Of a DNA stretch of 64,000 nt, positions 12,261-23,441 are shown piece by piece (positions within the stretch are counted from its first letter, which is position 1; every line of letters begins with the position of its first letter). Both the position numbers and the translations under genes were made by a program. The notes beneath the pieces were generated by a model. That model was given only the letters and a program-made list of their open reading frames with translations, ran no database searches and was not told the origin of the DNA. Location: NCBI RefSeq assembly GCF_026230105.1, contig NC_079476.1, positions 41,096,559 through 41,160,558 on the forward strand. The letters run 5' to 3'. This DNA is from Diorhabda sublineata. Lineage: Eukaryota; Arthropoda; Insecta; Coleoptera; Chrysomelidae.

Positions 12261-15200
12261 AGGTAGATCTGGAAATAAAAAGGACCCTCGCTGATGCGAC
12301 TTCGTTCAGCTCTTTATTATTACAAGCTATGTAACTAATTTTTGTTTTATAAAAAAGCTATTTTTCCATTTCATAAGAATTTGAATCTATATTGTATCTA
12401 ACTCATAGTTTTAAAAATATTCCATTAAAAAAATTGGAAAATCTGAATAGATTAAACGAATATATATGAATTGTATTAGTTATTGCTTTCCAAATAAAAA
12501 AATAATAAAATGTCGCATAAAATTCTTAATCACGTTTTTGGGATTTTTGGATAACCAACGATTTTTATTATCTTCTTCATCTTGCATCGTTGTCTGTTTG
12601 TTTTTCGGTATATCCGCAATTATGTGACACAATTTTCATTTATAATCAAATCCTTTCCAAATACTTTTACCAAAATGTTGGTATTTCCAATTCCTAATAT
12701 TCCATCTTGATATAAAAAATAATCGCTAATAATTTCCCTGTGTAAATACATACTTTGAAGGATTGACATTAATCCTTTTACATTTAGAATTTATTGTAAC
12801 GAACAAGTCCACTATATGGGCCGTGAAGCTGGTCCTGTCTGGTTATAATGGAATTTGACAAATACGCAGAATATATATAGTTGGGATTTATTTGACTGCT
12901 ACTTGTAGTAATACTTTTCAAATGTTAAGTATCTTGAAAATCTGGTGAAGTTTTACGATGAAGAAGAATAAATTTATTTATAGGTGAATTGATCTTGGTC
13001 TGGCTCAATCGATATTAGTCATGGTCTTATCTTGGTATTCTTTTGATCCAAACCATCATCACGATTACAATATTATAAAATTACAAGCCTCGCAAATCCC
13101 TAGTTAGTGTTTCAGATCTTTTTGATACATTTCTTAATTCTTAATCAATATATAATCGATAAAACTAATTTGTTGGAAAAATTCCTGTACTATTATCAAC
13201 GCTGCGTATTTTCACACAGACTGAAGTGGGCTACTTAAAACCACTCATAATTCTAATATGAACGTATCTGTATAATACCCAAGCCGTTATTAATATCGTG
13301 ACAAGGTGGGCATATTTACAGTACCAATTCTATTGAATAATTCACGTGATGACTCTTTTTGTACGCTCCTTCTTGATGCAAACGATCTGAATATATAGGA
13401 TTCGAGAAGATTAAGAAGTTTACTTCGAAATTGGGCTTTCGCTTTCGCCTCCCATCACAACTAAAGAATTTATATGGTTATTATCTATGTGACGGTTTGC
13501 TGGTAATCAATTTCCATGAAACATACCGTTTATTACATACAGGATAATCAATTGAAGTTAGCTAGCGATTTACAAGGCTAGCGAAAATTTCATAATAACA
13601 AAAATGCAGAAAATCTTGAATCAAACCTACAACCTACAAGGGCATCAAGTCAAAAATAAAATTTTTCACAAAATTTAGACTTGGCTCTATTGGAAAAGCG
13701 TGATAATTTTCAAAAAATATGACTTGGTGTACATAAAAATAGACGAACTTGACTTGGTCATAATGAATTGCAGTCAAAACTGAACTTCATTAACTTACTC
13801 TGACAAAAAACTGAGCTACTCCGAATCACTTGGAGGTGGTGTATTTTATCGAATATCATCTGGTTTACCTCTACCATAAACTCGTAGAGCATTAGTTCAG
13901 TTGTATTTGAAGGGGTTTCAACCAAGTTTGGTTTTTAAATAACCGATAACTTCAAATTTTAGCAACGACAAACCAATAATAATCCGGAAATTTAAATTTT
14001 TTCATATGATAAGAATTACTTTTTTGCTTCAATGGAAAAATGTTTTTTGGTAGTTGTTCATCAATTTTTGAAGCTTTTGCTGTAAATATTTCACGTGAAC
14101 TTCCTCGAAACAGGATTTATATCAAATATGCCGCATTGCAAAATACCATATTGTGCCAAAAGTCATTTCTGATAAATAATTTTCGCCTTTTACCATGCCA
14201 AGTGGACCTGGTCATGGTTTGCGAGGGATGAACGCCATGTTCATTAACACTGTCATAATGGAGGAATTTATCATGACAAAATGGATTAAATACAAGACTT
14301 GGTCAACTTCTCTTTTAGTTCAGTCCACTCTGATTAATAACTTGATGGTATTAACTCTGAATAGTTAGTTTTTGATTTGATCAGTTTCGGTTGTAAGTTT
14401 ACGATATTTTCATTTGTTCTCCGTGGACTTTGAAGTTAAATGTTTCAATGAAATTTAGTTTGGAAGCACCATCTATCCAAAATGATACATTGTTAAATAT
14501 CTATTGAAAACTTTCTCATTCTCTCTCATTTCTTACTAAATTCATTTCACCTCAATCATTAATCTCATTGTCGACATTTCTTCACTGTTTCTTTCCGTCA
14601 ATTAACTTTATATATTCTTCATAATTTCAATCCTCTTTTATATTTTCCACTACCACTGTTCCAGCAGACTCAATTTTTCTATTAGCTCTATATACTCAAT
14701 CCAATTTTAGTTGATTTGTTTTAGTGCGATCTAAAATTGTAGAGTTTTTGACTCCCACCCTCTACAGTTCCATTTTTTAATAGTTATTAGATTTATTGAT
14801 GAACTTTTCAATCCAATTTTGTTATTTACCCCAAATTGATTGAACATATTCGCTTTTTCGAAGCATTAACTTGAATGAAGTATTCAAATTCCATATTTAC
14901 AGAATTGCCTTCCATCTAAATAAAAATATTTTATTTCAACTGTACTCGTTTTGGTTTTGGCACAAGTTCAAACACCAAGAAAATACTTTTATATATTTTG
15001 CATTCGGATTTGTTGAAGAATTTATTTCGTTTTGTTTTCCATTGTTTATATTTGCAGAGCACACTAAACTTCTTTTGATAACTACATCGGGGGGATTACT
15101 TGTCCTTTTGCCAATGTTTTTTCGAGTATAAATAAGTTACACGAGGAAAAAAGATACAAAAAGACAGATTTCAGTTGAATCGATAACAAAAAATTACTCA

Positions 15201-15470
15201 GAATCAAAATTAATAGGAAAGAAGCATGAATCGTTTAGAAAACGAATTAGAATAGAATCAGAAATAGAAGATACAAAGAAAATGAATAAAAATGAATGTG
15301 AACAGAACAGAAAGAAGATATCGAAGAGAAAATGGATCAAAAGACGTGGAAAATATTGAAGAAAAGATACTATTGAAGTAAAATATGGAAGAATTAAAGA
15401 AAAAACAATGTTTCTTGGATATCTAGAAGATAAACCAACCAACAACTAAAGATATTATTAAAATATCATT
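12261..15470. other. gap with right copy of a dispersed repeat and strand-biased DNA
   Basis: 12560-12790 is the second copy of the old repeat described at 10790. The rest has no recognisable gene. From about 14500 to 14760 the plus strand is pyrimidine-rich, and from about 15130 to 15420 it is strongly purine-rich, giving a short K/E/R-rich open frame (about 15185-15358) without known motifs. Confidence 0.4.
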
Positions 15471-15474
15471 ATGT

Positions 15475-16140
15475 TAACATGTTCTGTCCGTTGCGGGGTC
15501 GTATCAGCTTAATGCGTTTATTAAGAATTTAAATTTCGATATATTTGATTGTGTAGATATCATAAGCTTTATAGCGAACGAAAATATAGAATTAAGTGTG
15601 AAAATAAACGTATTTGGATTCAAAGTTTCACAATATATGAAACGAAGCTTGTCATTAACGTTATAAACGCGTTTGAATTTATTCCCATGCGCGATACTTT
15701 TTTTGCGACTATTTAAATATTAAATATCTGAAAAACTTTGATAATGTGAATGAAATGGTTTAATTACCTAACGAATTAGTTCGTAAAATGGGTCCTTCTC
15801 TGTCAAACTTCAATGTCATTTTAAAATTCGACGAATTCGCGCGGCGCTTTCATCTGCTTTTTATAAATAGCGGACGCGCCATTGATAATTCCTTTTAGAA
15901 CTTTTCATTATAGCATATTATACGATATTTGTATTAAATAATTTCTAGGAAAGTCTATTTATTTCTTTCTTTTCGTTCTAGAACTTTGTAGAATTTCATA
16001 TAGGTATATAAATGATTCGTGTAAACACAGTTATTTTGAAATAAACAGTTATAGTGAATAAAACGAAGTAATAAAAGTAATAGTAATAAAAATTGTTTTA
16101 AGTGATATTTATAAGTAAATTATTGTAAGTTAAGTGTATT
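15475..16140 (+). promoter_or_regulatory. putative LTR or 5' leader of a Ty3-type retrotransposon
   Basis: This stretch precedes a gag-like reading frame. It contains a good TATA box (TATAAATA, 15862-15869) followed by GC-richer sequence, and an AATAAA within GAAATAAACAG at about 16038-16048, an order expected for an LTR promoter followed by R/U5. I could not find a matching second LTR or a sure tRNA primer site, so the LTR boundaries are unknown. The sequence opens near TGTTAACATGTTCTG (about 15472), which would fit a TG start. Confidence 0.35.
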
Positions 16141-16183
16141 GTATAGTGTGTAAATAGTGACATAAACATAGCCAAGAGACTAA

Positions 16184-16434
16184 ACGGAACTGAAAGCTGA
16201 ACTGGAGAATCGTGAGTTATAAACGTACGGTAAGAAGAATGAATTGGTAAAAAGAAAGTGGCACTGGTGAGTGACGGATTTGATCCAGAAACTTATCTAT
16301 TCAAAGACGAGACCACCACCTTGATATCGTCAATTTCGACTTTAGAAAACGATATTTCTGTCAATATGGACGAGAATATTTCAACTCTGAAGAATGATAT
16401 TTCGACTACGAATAGCGACATATTATTACAATAA
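16184..16434 (+). pseudogene. Ty3-type retrotransposon gag N-terminus with SAP-like motif
   Basis: The first part reads TELKAELENREL, a stop, then TYGKKNELVKR. This is the helix-turn-helix pattern of a SAP domain (LK-EL--REL-T-G-K-ELV-RL), which insect Ty3/gypsy gag proteins often carry at their N-terminus. After a frameshift near 16255 it continues ALVSDGFDPETYLF, the usual sequel in such gags (DPE-Y-F), and then a coiled-coil-like repeat with two related units, STLENDIS and STLKNDIS, ending in a stop at 16432-16434. Capsid, zinc knuckle and pol are absent. The copy has one internal stop and one frameshift, so it is dead. Confidence 0.6.
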
Positions 16435-18089
16435 ATATTTTTTTCCTGTAATTACTTTAAATAAAAACAATAATTTGGAAATGTTTTCACTCTATATTCA
16501 CAATTGGTGAATATATCAAATATTAATGGAAAGAGTGATTAAAATTTATTAGTTCATTCATCAAGTCGGACATTTCTGTTGGAAATTCCATTAATTATAT
16601 TCTATATTATGGTGGATGCCATTAGTTGGACATGTTTTCAACGAGACGATGAATATTTGATACCAAAACGCCATTTGTAACTTCCAGACGTCCTACAAGT
16701 ATCGATAAAATTGATAAATATTATTCATTAGCAATTAGATGGACGATATTATGATGATAGTTGAATTTTTGATTATGAATCAATATATCATAGATGTTCT
16801 ATAGTGCTTTTGAAACATTGAAGCAGTCTTAAAAAAAAGATTGATCACAAATTTTCTTCTAGACCTGCCCATTCCCGCTGAGCTTCTATTCTCATATCAT
16901 ATCTTTGTGGTATGTCTAGTGGTCTCTGTGTGCGTGGTATCTAGATCATGGCTATTTGATCTCGTTATATAACCCAATTCACCACATATTATCTCTTCTC
17001 TAATATCCTAACTTCTGATTCTATCTTTGAGACACACTCCCTTGATTGTTTCCATTTCAGTCATCCTCATTAATCTTTTTGTTCTTCATGTTTTGGATGT
17101 TGCTTCCAATACACTGTTTAGTAGATTCTCCTTTTGTTTTGTATTCATCTTATTATATATCCACTGATCCTTGATGGTTTTACTGCTGGTTTCCTCTACC
17201 AAATCCTTTTCACTTAATGTTGTTGATTGAATTGTATTTAATCGCTTCGAAAGCTAGTTTGAGTTTAATCGCATCTATGGCTCTACGACCATTGATTGAG
17301 TCTTGAAAGAACAATATTTTTTTGTAAAATTAGTCCTTTTGAGCAGTTATATACCAACGCAGTCGTCCTTCATATTCTTGGGAGCAGTGCTAAAGATTTA
17401 TAATTACTACGGCTACCAAATCAGTCATTTAGATGTTTCTAAAAGTGTAGAAAAAAATTATAGTTTCCCCCTTTTGTAAGAGCTAGATACTATTCGTACA
17501 GTCCAAAGTATACTTCTTCCTGAAGACTTACTGCCTCGATGCATACCAAAATTGTTTTTTCCCTCTTTTTCACAAAAACTTATATTCTCAAGCGCTTTTT
17601 AGAACTATGTAACCGATTTGCCTACGGTCTTTTGAATTTTATGAGTAAAAGATTCATCGTCCGTTTTCTTAGTGATGAAATATTATAATTTAAAACTTTA
17701 TTGAACAATCTTTTGTCTTGTGAAGTATTTGTTCAAGATTCTGTCACATTGTAATAGCAAATTTTATCGAAAAGTTCCTCGAGACCTAAACAAACAACTT
17801 GAAGTAAGATGGATGACAAGAGATCATGGAGAGGAGTTATATTGAAAAAGTTTTTGTTCTCATCGTCCTGTAAGAATACACCTCCGCATCCTCGATAATC
17901 TACTCATCCATTTTGGCTGTTATATGTAGGAAAGCACGGGAGTTATTGAAAAAGTTTTATATCCCGATTGGATTGACGGAGAGACACATAATTGGGTGAG
18001 TGAAAGTTTGATGAGGCACTCCAAATAACATTGCTTTCTATTTTTCGTTGATTGCATTCGATACGACGGGGAAATTGGCGGTACCGTGA
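16435..18089. other. AT-rich stretch without recognised features
   Basis: No continuation of the retrotransposon pol gene could be found after the gag fragment. Short ORFs show no known motifs. Confidence 0.5.
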
Positions 18090-18320
18090 AAAAAATGGGT
18101 TATTAAAGCTTCTGCATTATACAGAGTGGTTGGCGACAATGTAATTTCGGTTTTGTAGTATAAAAATACATTTTCCATTTTGCTCCATGACTGAACCAGA
18201 TGCGATTGAAGGTCGTGATCATTTGTGAAAGTTTGACTATGGAAAGAATTCTGCAAATTTCCAAATAAATGGTAATCAGATGATGCTAAATCAGGGCTAA
18301 ACCTTTCAGCAACGCTCTCT
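18090..18320 (-). mobile_element. mariner transposase C-terminal relic
   Basis: The minus strand encodes RFSPDLASSDYHLFGNLQNS followed by a stretch with TFTNDHDLQSHLVQ. This is the SPDLAPSDYHLF-SLQN block with the third catalytic aspartate and the downstream region of mauritiana-type mariners. The frame then shifts near KTEI, after which LHCRQPLCIMQKL in another frame parallels the usual LP-RWQKVI end. No terminus was recognised on either side. The long minus ORF at 18038-18352 fuses this relic with unrelated sequence. Confidence 0.65.
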
Positions 18321-18574
18321 ATGAGTAAAAAGGGAAAGTACTTAATTGTCAACTTTATATTTGCTTGATGAAGTAATTCAATGCTTGAGCATCCCTAAGT
18401 TGCATTAAAAATTTGCTTATTCATTTGCTCCGATACCCTTTTTATAATAAGAATCTTCAACTTCAACTTCAATATAATCATTAACTGTCGAAATCACTTT
18501 GAAAATATTTGAAAATTTACAGTTCCGCCACTGCGTTATGACTTGTAATAGTAGCACTTTATGAATTGAAGAAA

Positions 18575-18725
18575 ATTAGACATGGCAATGTCGGGGTAAA
18601 CACCCAGCGCACTTACAACATTAAGTAAGCAGCCGGCAGCTGCGTGAATCATTCCATAATTGGATTAAGGGCTACCGAGGTCGTGTCAGCCCCTTCGACC
18701 ACGCCAATATCAATGCTGCAGCTTG
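18575..18725. other. GC-richer island of unknown origin
   Basis: About 150 bases are clearly richer in G and C than their surroundings, including CAGCCGGCAGCTGCGTG and GGCTACCGAGGTCGTGTCAG. Neither strand has an uninterrupted long frame, and I recognise no transposon or RNA. It could be a fragment of a retroelement coding region. Confidence 0.35.
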
Positions 18726-18955
18726 TAAACTTACAATGTACAATTGAAAAAAATAGTTTACTTGTTTGTTTTACGAAATATGATTTGTTATAAAATGCAT
18801 GGGAAACAAATTCCAGGATTGTATACATAAATTGACTCCATTTAATAGTTTCTACATTGCTCTAATATTTATTATCTTTGGGTATTTTTTTATCAAGTCG
18901 TGACGATGTTTCCATCGAGTGTTTGGCAATTTTTTATAAAAATAAAGTCGTTTTT

Positions 18956-19370
18956 GCGTTTTTTATGACCATGAATTGAACCTGGGGTCCATCATTTTAC
19001 ATTCGAAACAAAAGATCAAACAAAATAAAGGACTGAGAAGGCAAAGACCGTTCCATCTGCGAGCAATATCCTAGCGTCGGTTTTTTGGGATGATAGTGGG
19101 ATAATTGTCAATGATTATCTTGAAAAAGAAAAACATCGAACTTATTGCAACGTTTGAGCAAAGAAATCAACCAAAAAAGGCCGCTTTTGGCAAAGAAGAA
19201 AGTGTTGTTTCATCAAGACGATGCACCAGCACACACATCTGCAATGACCACAATTAATGAATTTATGTAGTAAAAGATTTACCTACAATGAAGAAGCAGT
19301 TAATGGCTATTTTGAGGAACTTTATTATTCTTATTTTATAAAGAATATCGAAGTTAAGATGAGATTTTTT
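18956..19370 (+). mobile_element. mariner transposase middle/C-terminal relic
   Basis: The plus strand reads EPGVHHFTFETKDQTK, a degraded DETWVHHFTFETK-QSKQW block in which the first catalytic aspartate region is damaged. It continues RTEKAKTVPSASNILASV, then FWDDSGIIVNDYLEK. After frameshifts comes KKVLFHQDDAPAHTSAMTT, with the second aspartate intact. The PPYSPDLAPSD block with the third aspartate is deleted: the sequence jumps to NEEAVNGYFEELYYSYF, which matches the C-terminal NEEV---V--YFEE-D-SYY. It belongs to the same broad mariner group as the copy at 24776. Confidence 0.75.
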
Positions 19371-20295
19371 ATCAAAATTTTGATTTGATCATTAAATCCA
19401 CGATTACAAACCTTTTTAATAACTAATCTCTAAATATAAGTATTATTTGAAGTACATCTAGCGATATTTGCAATTGTACAAATCCTACGGATTTTTAAAG
19501 AATCGGTATTAAAAAATGTAATAAATATATTTCGAAGCCAATTCAACCAACACTTTCAATAGAATTTTTACTTTGAAAAATCTTTTAAAGCAACTCATTG
19601 AAAACCTTTCTCTCCAATAAGCCCTGAAAAGATTTACCAATTCGATTTTCTGTCGTTTCAAACTCCAACTCACGTTGCCTCGCAGACAGATTTCCTTTTT
19701 CTGAGTCTTATTACTTCTCAGAGTCCGAATACTTTTCAGAAAACTTGTATGAATGTATTTGTTAGTTTTGATCATAAGGGTTTTTGAATGGTTTCAAAAA
19801 GCACGTTAAATTTTATTTACAAACGTCTACAATATTCACAAACTTATTTGAAAAAATTTGCAATTTGCAGATTTTTCACTACTACTTTCAATGATATAAA
19901 TATGAAAACAAAATTATTGTAAATGATCCTCATTCCAATGGAAATTCGTTTAAATATATAAAAATAAAAAATTTCACTTCCAAATGTCATCGTTCAGTGA
20001 TAAATTCCACCAAGAGAGCCAACTTCAAAATTCCATTATCGAATTATTTAAATGAGGATTGAAATATCCTCTTTTCCAGAAACCTCACGACATCCACTTC
20101 GTGACAGATCTATTGGGAGCGAATGCATACGAAATTGCCCAATTGATTGCTCGTGGGAGATGATACGATCGATGTGGAAAAAACTCTTGAATACATGCAT
20201 TTTAATAGTCAGTATATAAAAATCAGTTTTAAGTGCTTTCTGAAAGAAAAAGAACAAACAGCGAGGTGAAAAAGCAGTGTTGGTTATATATAGTA
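19371..20295. other. gap without recognised features
   Basis: Low-complexity AT-rich DNA with short ORFs. No gene is supported. Confidence 0.45.
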
Positions 20296-20485
20296 TACGA
20301 GGACGGTCCCAGAAGTTCTTGACCCAACAAAGAAACACAAAAATCGTCAAGCTCATCAAAATAGCCATTAACTGGGGACATTACCACTTCAATGTTGGAA
20401 AATCTTTGACCACCGAATCATTTTTTCAATTCTGCGAACAGAAAATAATCCGAGGGAGCTAAATCTGCCGAATAGAGTGCAAGAT
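20296..20485 (-). mobile_element. mariner 3' end relic
   Basis: A mariner terminus lies at 20296 (TACGAGGACGGTCCCAGAAG, read on plus). Inside it the minus strand encodes YSADLAPSDYFLFAELKK, a stop, then FGGQRFSN. This is the third-aspartate block and the following LGGQRFS motif of mariner transposases, so the element is transcribed leftward and only its 3' part remains. The terminus is close to the one at 24776 (TACGAGGATAGTCCTAGAGG), so the two copies may be of one family. Plus-strand ORFs here are shadows. Confidence 0.65.
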
Positions 20486-21250
20486 AGTCAATGAAAATTA
20501 TTCCAAGCCTAACCTAAAAAAAAAAATGAAGATGGAATGGTCATTATCTACTTTTTCAGACCATTGTTTTGATTATCTTTTTTTTTTTAGTTTCAAGTGT
20601 GAAGTGATGGACAATTACCAAACACTCATTGTAAATATCTTCTCGATGCTGGCACTTCTTGAAATGCCTATTATGTTTGCTAACTCGCGCACTTTCAATC
20701 GACGATCATATCAAACTGATTTTCATAGAAAACAGACCTTAAATCAAGATAAATCACCACGACAAACTTATATATTACCAAGAAGACTGCAAATCAACTA
20801 ATAAAATAAAGAATTCATTATTCATTCAATCGGTATCAATTAAGCACTAACTTTTTCATCGTTATCTAGATATTTGTACACGCCTTTTAGTCTAGTCTAT
20901 TGACTTTTCAATTTTTTTAATATTAGTTTGTGCTGAAGCATGTTGATTTTGGAGTTTGCATGTTATTTTTCATATTTACTCGCTATGCGCGCCCGTGTAT
21001 TAACTAAAATACTAACAATTAACCATCATACAAGATTCTCGCGATATTAGTCTGCATTTTTAGAGTAGAATTATTTGACCCCCAGACAAACTCACAACTC
21101 CCACGTTGCGTGACCGCTTCTGCAGATCAATATAATTAGTCTTTACTTAGGCAAAGTTCATTATCCTTTTTTCCCTTTTGCATGTATGTTAATTTCACTT
21201 TAATTGGTATGTACATACTTAGTATTAAGAATATTTGTCTTTCTGTTCAA

Positions 21251-21430
21251 ATACGGGTTGGGGAAAAGTGTAATGTCACTTTTAAAACGTTTTTCAAAGT
21301 GAATTTATTATAATATAAACCAAACCGTATTTGTCAATCCTCTTAAGAATTTCGCACAGACTAAAATAAATAATAGTCCAATGGGGCAGAATCATTATTT
21401 TAGGATAAATGAAAAGTTCCCAAGCAGGCA
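21251..21430 (-). mobile_element. probable mariner 3' end relic
   Basis: At 21251 lies a sequence like a second type of mariner terminus (TACGGGTTGGGGAAAAGTG). Inward, the minus strand encodes SAPLDYYLF, a stop, then SVRNS, comparable to the LAPSDYYLFRS-Q block that holds the third aspartate. Later minus-strand codons are degraded. The match is short, so confidence is moderate to low. Confidence 0.4.
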
Positions 21431-21530
21431 CAATTAATGACGCTTCTAATAGATGTCAACACCTTGTTTATTGATCTATTTCTGCTTTTTTTAATCGTTT
21501 GTTTCTACCGCATCAGTTGTTGACAGAATA

Positions 21531-21945
21531 TACGAGGTCTGGCTATTAAATAACGAGACTGGTTACGAAAAATTATTCTACATTCGATATAATCCCCTCT
21601 CCAGTAGTGCTGGAAGTCTTCTTTGGTGATGGACTTTAGGAGCTCTGCCGTTTTTTTGTTTTACCGCTTCCATCGACTTAAATCGGATCCCTTTCAAAGC
21701 AGATCTTTATCTAAGATCCGTTGACATAACAGCTTTTGGTCAGGAGTCAGATTTTTTGGCACCAACTTCGCACAGACTTTTTTCTTACAGTTTCTTTATC
21801 GTCGGATAAATCATCCGGATACTCATTCGACATTCTGCACGCACAATTTACAGCAATCAGTCGGGGTTTTTTTTTTCAATTTAACGAGAAATTTGTTTTT
21901 CGTTCGATAATTTGTTGTTTTTTCATCACTCATAGATTATAAGAG
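21531..21945 (-). mobile_element. internally deleted mariner, copy 1 of a pair
   Basis: It begins with the terminus TACGAGGTCTGGCTATTAAA. Read on the minus strand, the interior encodes FESMEAVKQKTAELL-like sequence, which is the C-terminal FES-EAVK-K--ELL--L block of one mariner family. A few bases on it jumps to codons resembling LTPDQK, which lies in the N-terminal half of that transposase. Most of the catalytic domain is therefore deleted. The copy at 31992-32305 shares the terminus and the interior arrangement, which suggests that the deleted form itself multiplied. No opposite terminus was found. Confidence 0.65.
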
Positions 21946-22443
21946 ACTTTTTTAAGTAGTCTAGATTAAAGTAAATTTGCAATTTAGCCATTTTTATTCT
22001 TAAAATTAGAAAAATTTAATCTTATTATTATGATACGATGTAATCATCACATTTTTTTAAGAAAATGGAAACACAGTTTTCGAAAATAAAATACGTCTTC
22101 TGTAAGAGAGTTTCAATTGTTAATTTCTGACAAAAACAGTTGTCAAAGCCTAAGACGAATTTTTCAAATATGATTTTCGAATAAAACAGTTCAAAAAACT
22201 ACACTTATGAATAAAACTGGCGGTTTAATTTTGAAAACAACGAATTTCACAAACAAATGGTGGTTATTTGAAAAAGACTGCCATACAGTTTCGTAATGAA
22301 TCTTCTTCCTGTTGTAAACCACCATTTATTTTATATATTATCCGCTTCTCATCGTCCACTACCATTAATTTCGATAATCTCACGTAAATTGTTAGACATT
22401 ATGTTATAGTTGTCTTCTAGATTTGTAAAGAGATGAAATAGGC

Positions 22444-22673
22444 CAAAAACGTACGAGAAAAGTTTTTTTTTAATATGGTCAGGAGTGTCCCCTGAATTTA
22501 AATCGAATATCTCGCGAACCGCACAACGTACGACAAAAATTGCTGAAATCATTATTGTAGATAATAATATTTGCCATCTTTTTTATTCGAAACTTTTTTT
22601 TGTATCACGCATAGGTTTTTAATTATAGCGCTTCAAACTTTTTTCAATATATTTTTTGCTAAATATTTAGTTA
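22444..22673 (+). repeat. left arm of a large inverted repeat
   Basis: This arm matches the reverse complement of 23195-23441 with small gaps. Long shared blocks are ATTATTGTAGATAATAATAT, CTTTTTTATTCGAAAC and TTTTTAATTATAGC, and the outer AATAT-GTTCAG-GGTGTCCCC segment also agrees with a few mismatches. The two arms are separated by about 520 bases. A minus-strand ORF of 67 codons (22349-22552) and a similar plus-strand reading in the right arm give related peptides (VREIFDLN-GDTPDHIKK versus VREIFNK---GDTTEHIQK), so the repeat could once have been coding. Confidence 0.7.
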
Positions 22674-23194
22674 CTCTACATCGTAAGAATTGAATATTGT
22701 AATATTAAAAATTATTTTTTCTCTAATAGAAAAATATGAAGGTTGGTATTTGATTTTTTTATTTTTTTAAATTTAACGTGAAAACGAAAAATCGCTAAAC
22801 CGTTGTAAACCAATTGTTGTAAATTTTGTAAAATACTGTGTATATTTGTCTGCACTTCATTTTTTCTGACTAAAATTGTTGTCGAAATCAATAAATAAAG
22901 AGTTTTACGAATGATTCTTTAAAAAAAAACGGACTCAGACATTTGTTATAATATAAAAAGTTGCGCATTATTTTACGGGGTGAGTCTCATTTTTTCGATG
23001 TCGACAAGACACTCATCGCCTTGTGAATCTGTCTCACTTGGTGCATGATTGAATATAGAGCATTATAATCTCGTTAAAATCTCATTCACAGCGTAATAGT
23101 TCCTAAACTATGAATGCTACGGGAAAAATTTTATAGAACATTTTATGCTTTACAATTCAGTTATCACAATTTTTAATCTATCATTGACCGTTAA

Positions 23195-23441
23195 ATAAAT
23201 ATTTGGCAAAAACCATATTGAAAAAAGTTTGAAGAGCTATAATTAAAAATCTATGCGTTATACAAAAAAAAGTTTCGAATAAAAAAGATAGCAAATATTA
23301 TTATCTACAATAACGATTTCGACAATTTTTGTCGTATGATGCGGCGTTCGTGAGATATTCAATAAAACGTGTTTTTTAAGATGGGGGGACACCACTGAAC
23401 ATATTCAAAAATAAAATACTTGTTCCCGTACTTTTTTTTCA
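23195..23441 (-). repeat. right arm of a large inverted repeat
   Basis: Inverted partner of 22444-22673. The match starts at AATAAATATTTGG and runs to GTTCCCGTACTT. The left arm contains GTACGAGAAAAG where this arm gives GTACGGGAACAAG on the other strand. The loop between the arms (22674-23194) includes TCGATGTCGACAAGACACTC and no gene. The transcript of this region could fold into a long hairpin with about 230 paired positions and mismatches. Confidence 0.7.

Noticed and set aside
11916..12334. Plus-strand ORFs with cysteine-rich starts inside and beyond the hAT
   Set aside because: They lie in non-coding parts of the hAT element, one runs across its 3' end, and no zinc-finger spacing is kept.
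14040..14231. Short plus ORF with MFFGSCSSIF start
   Set aside because: No homology pattern recognised, and length is within chance for this base composition.
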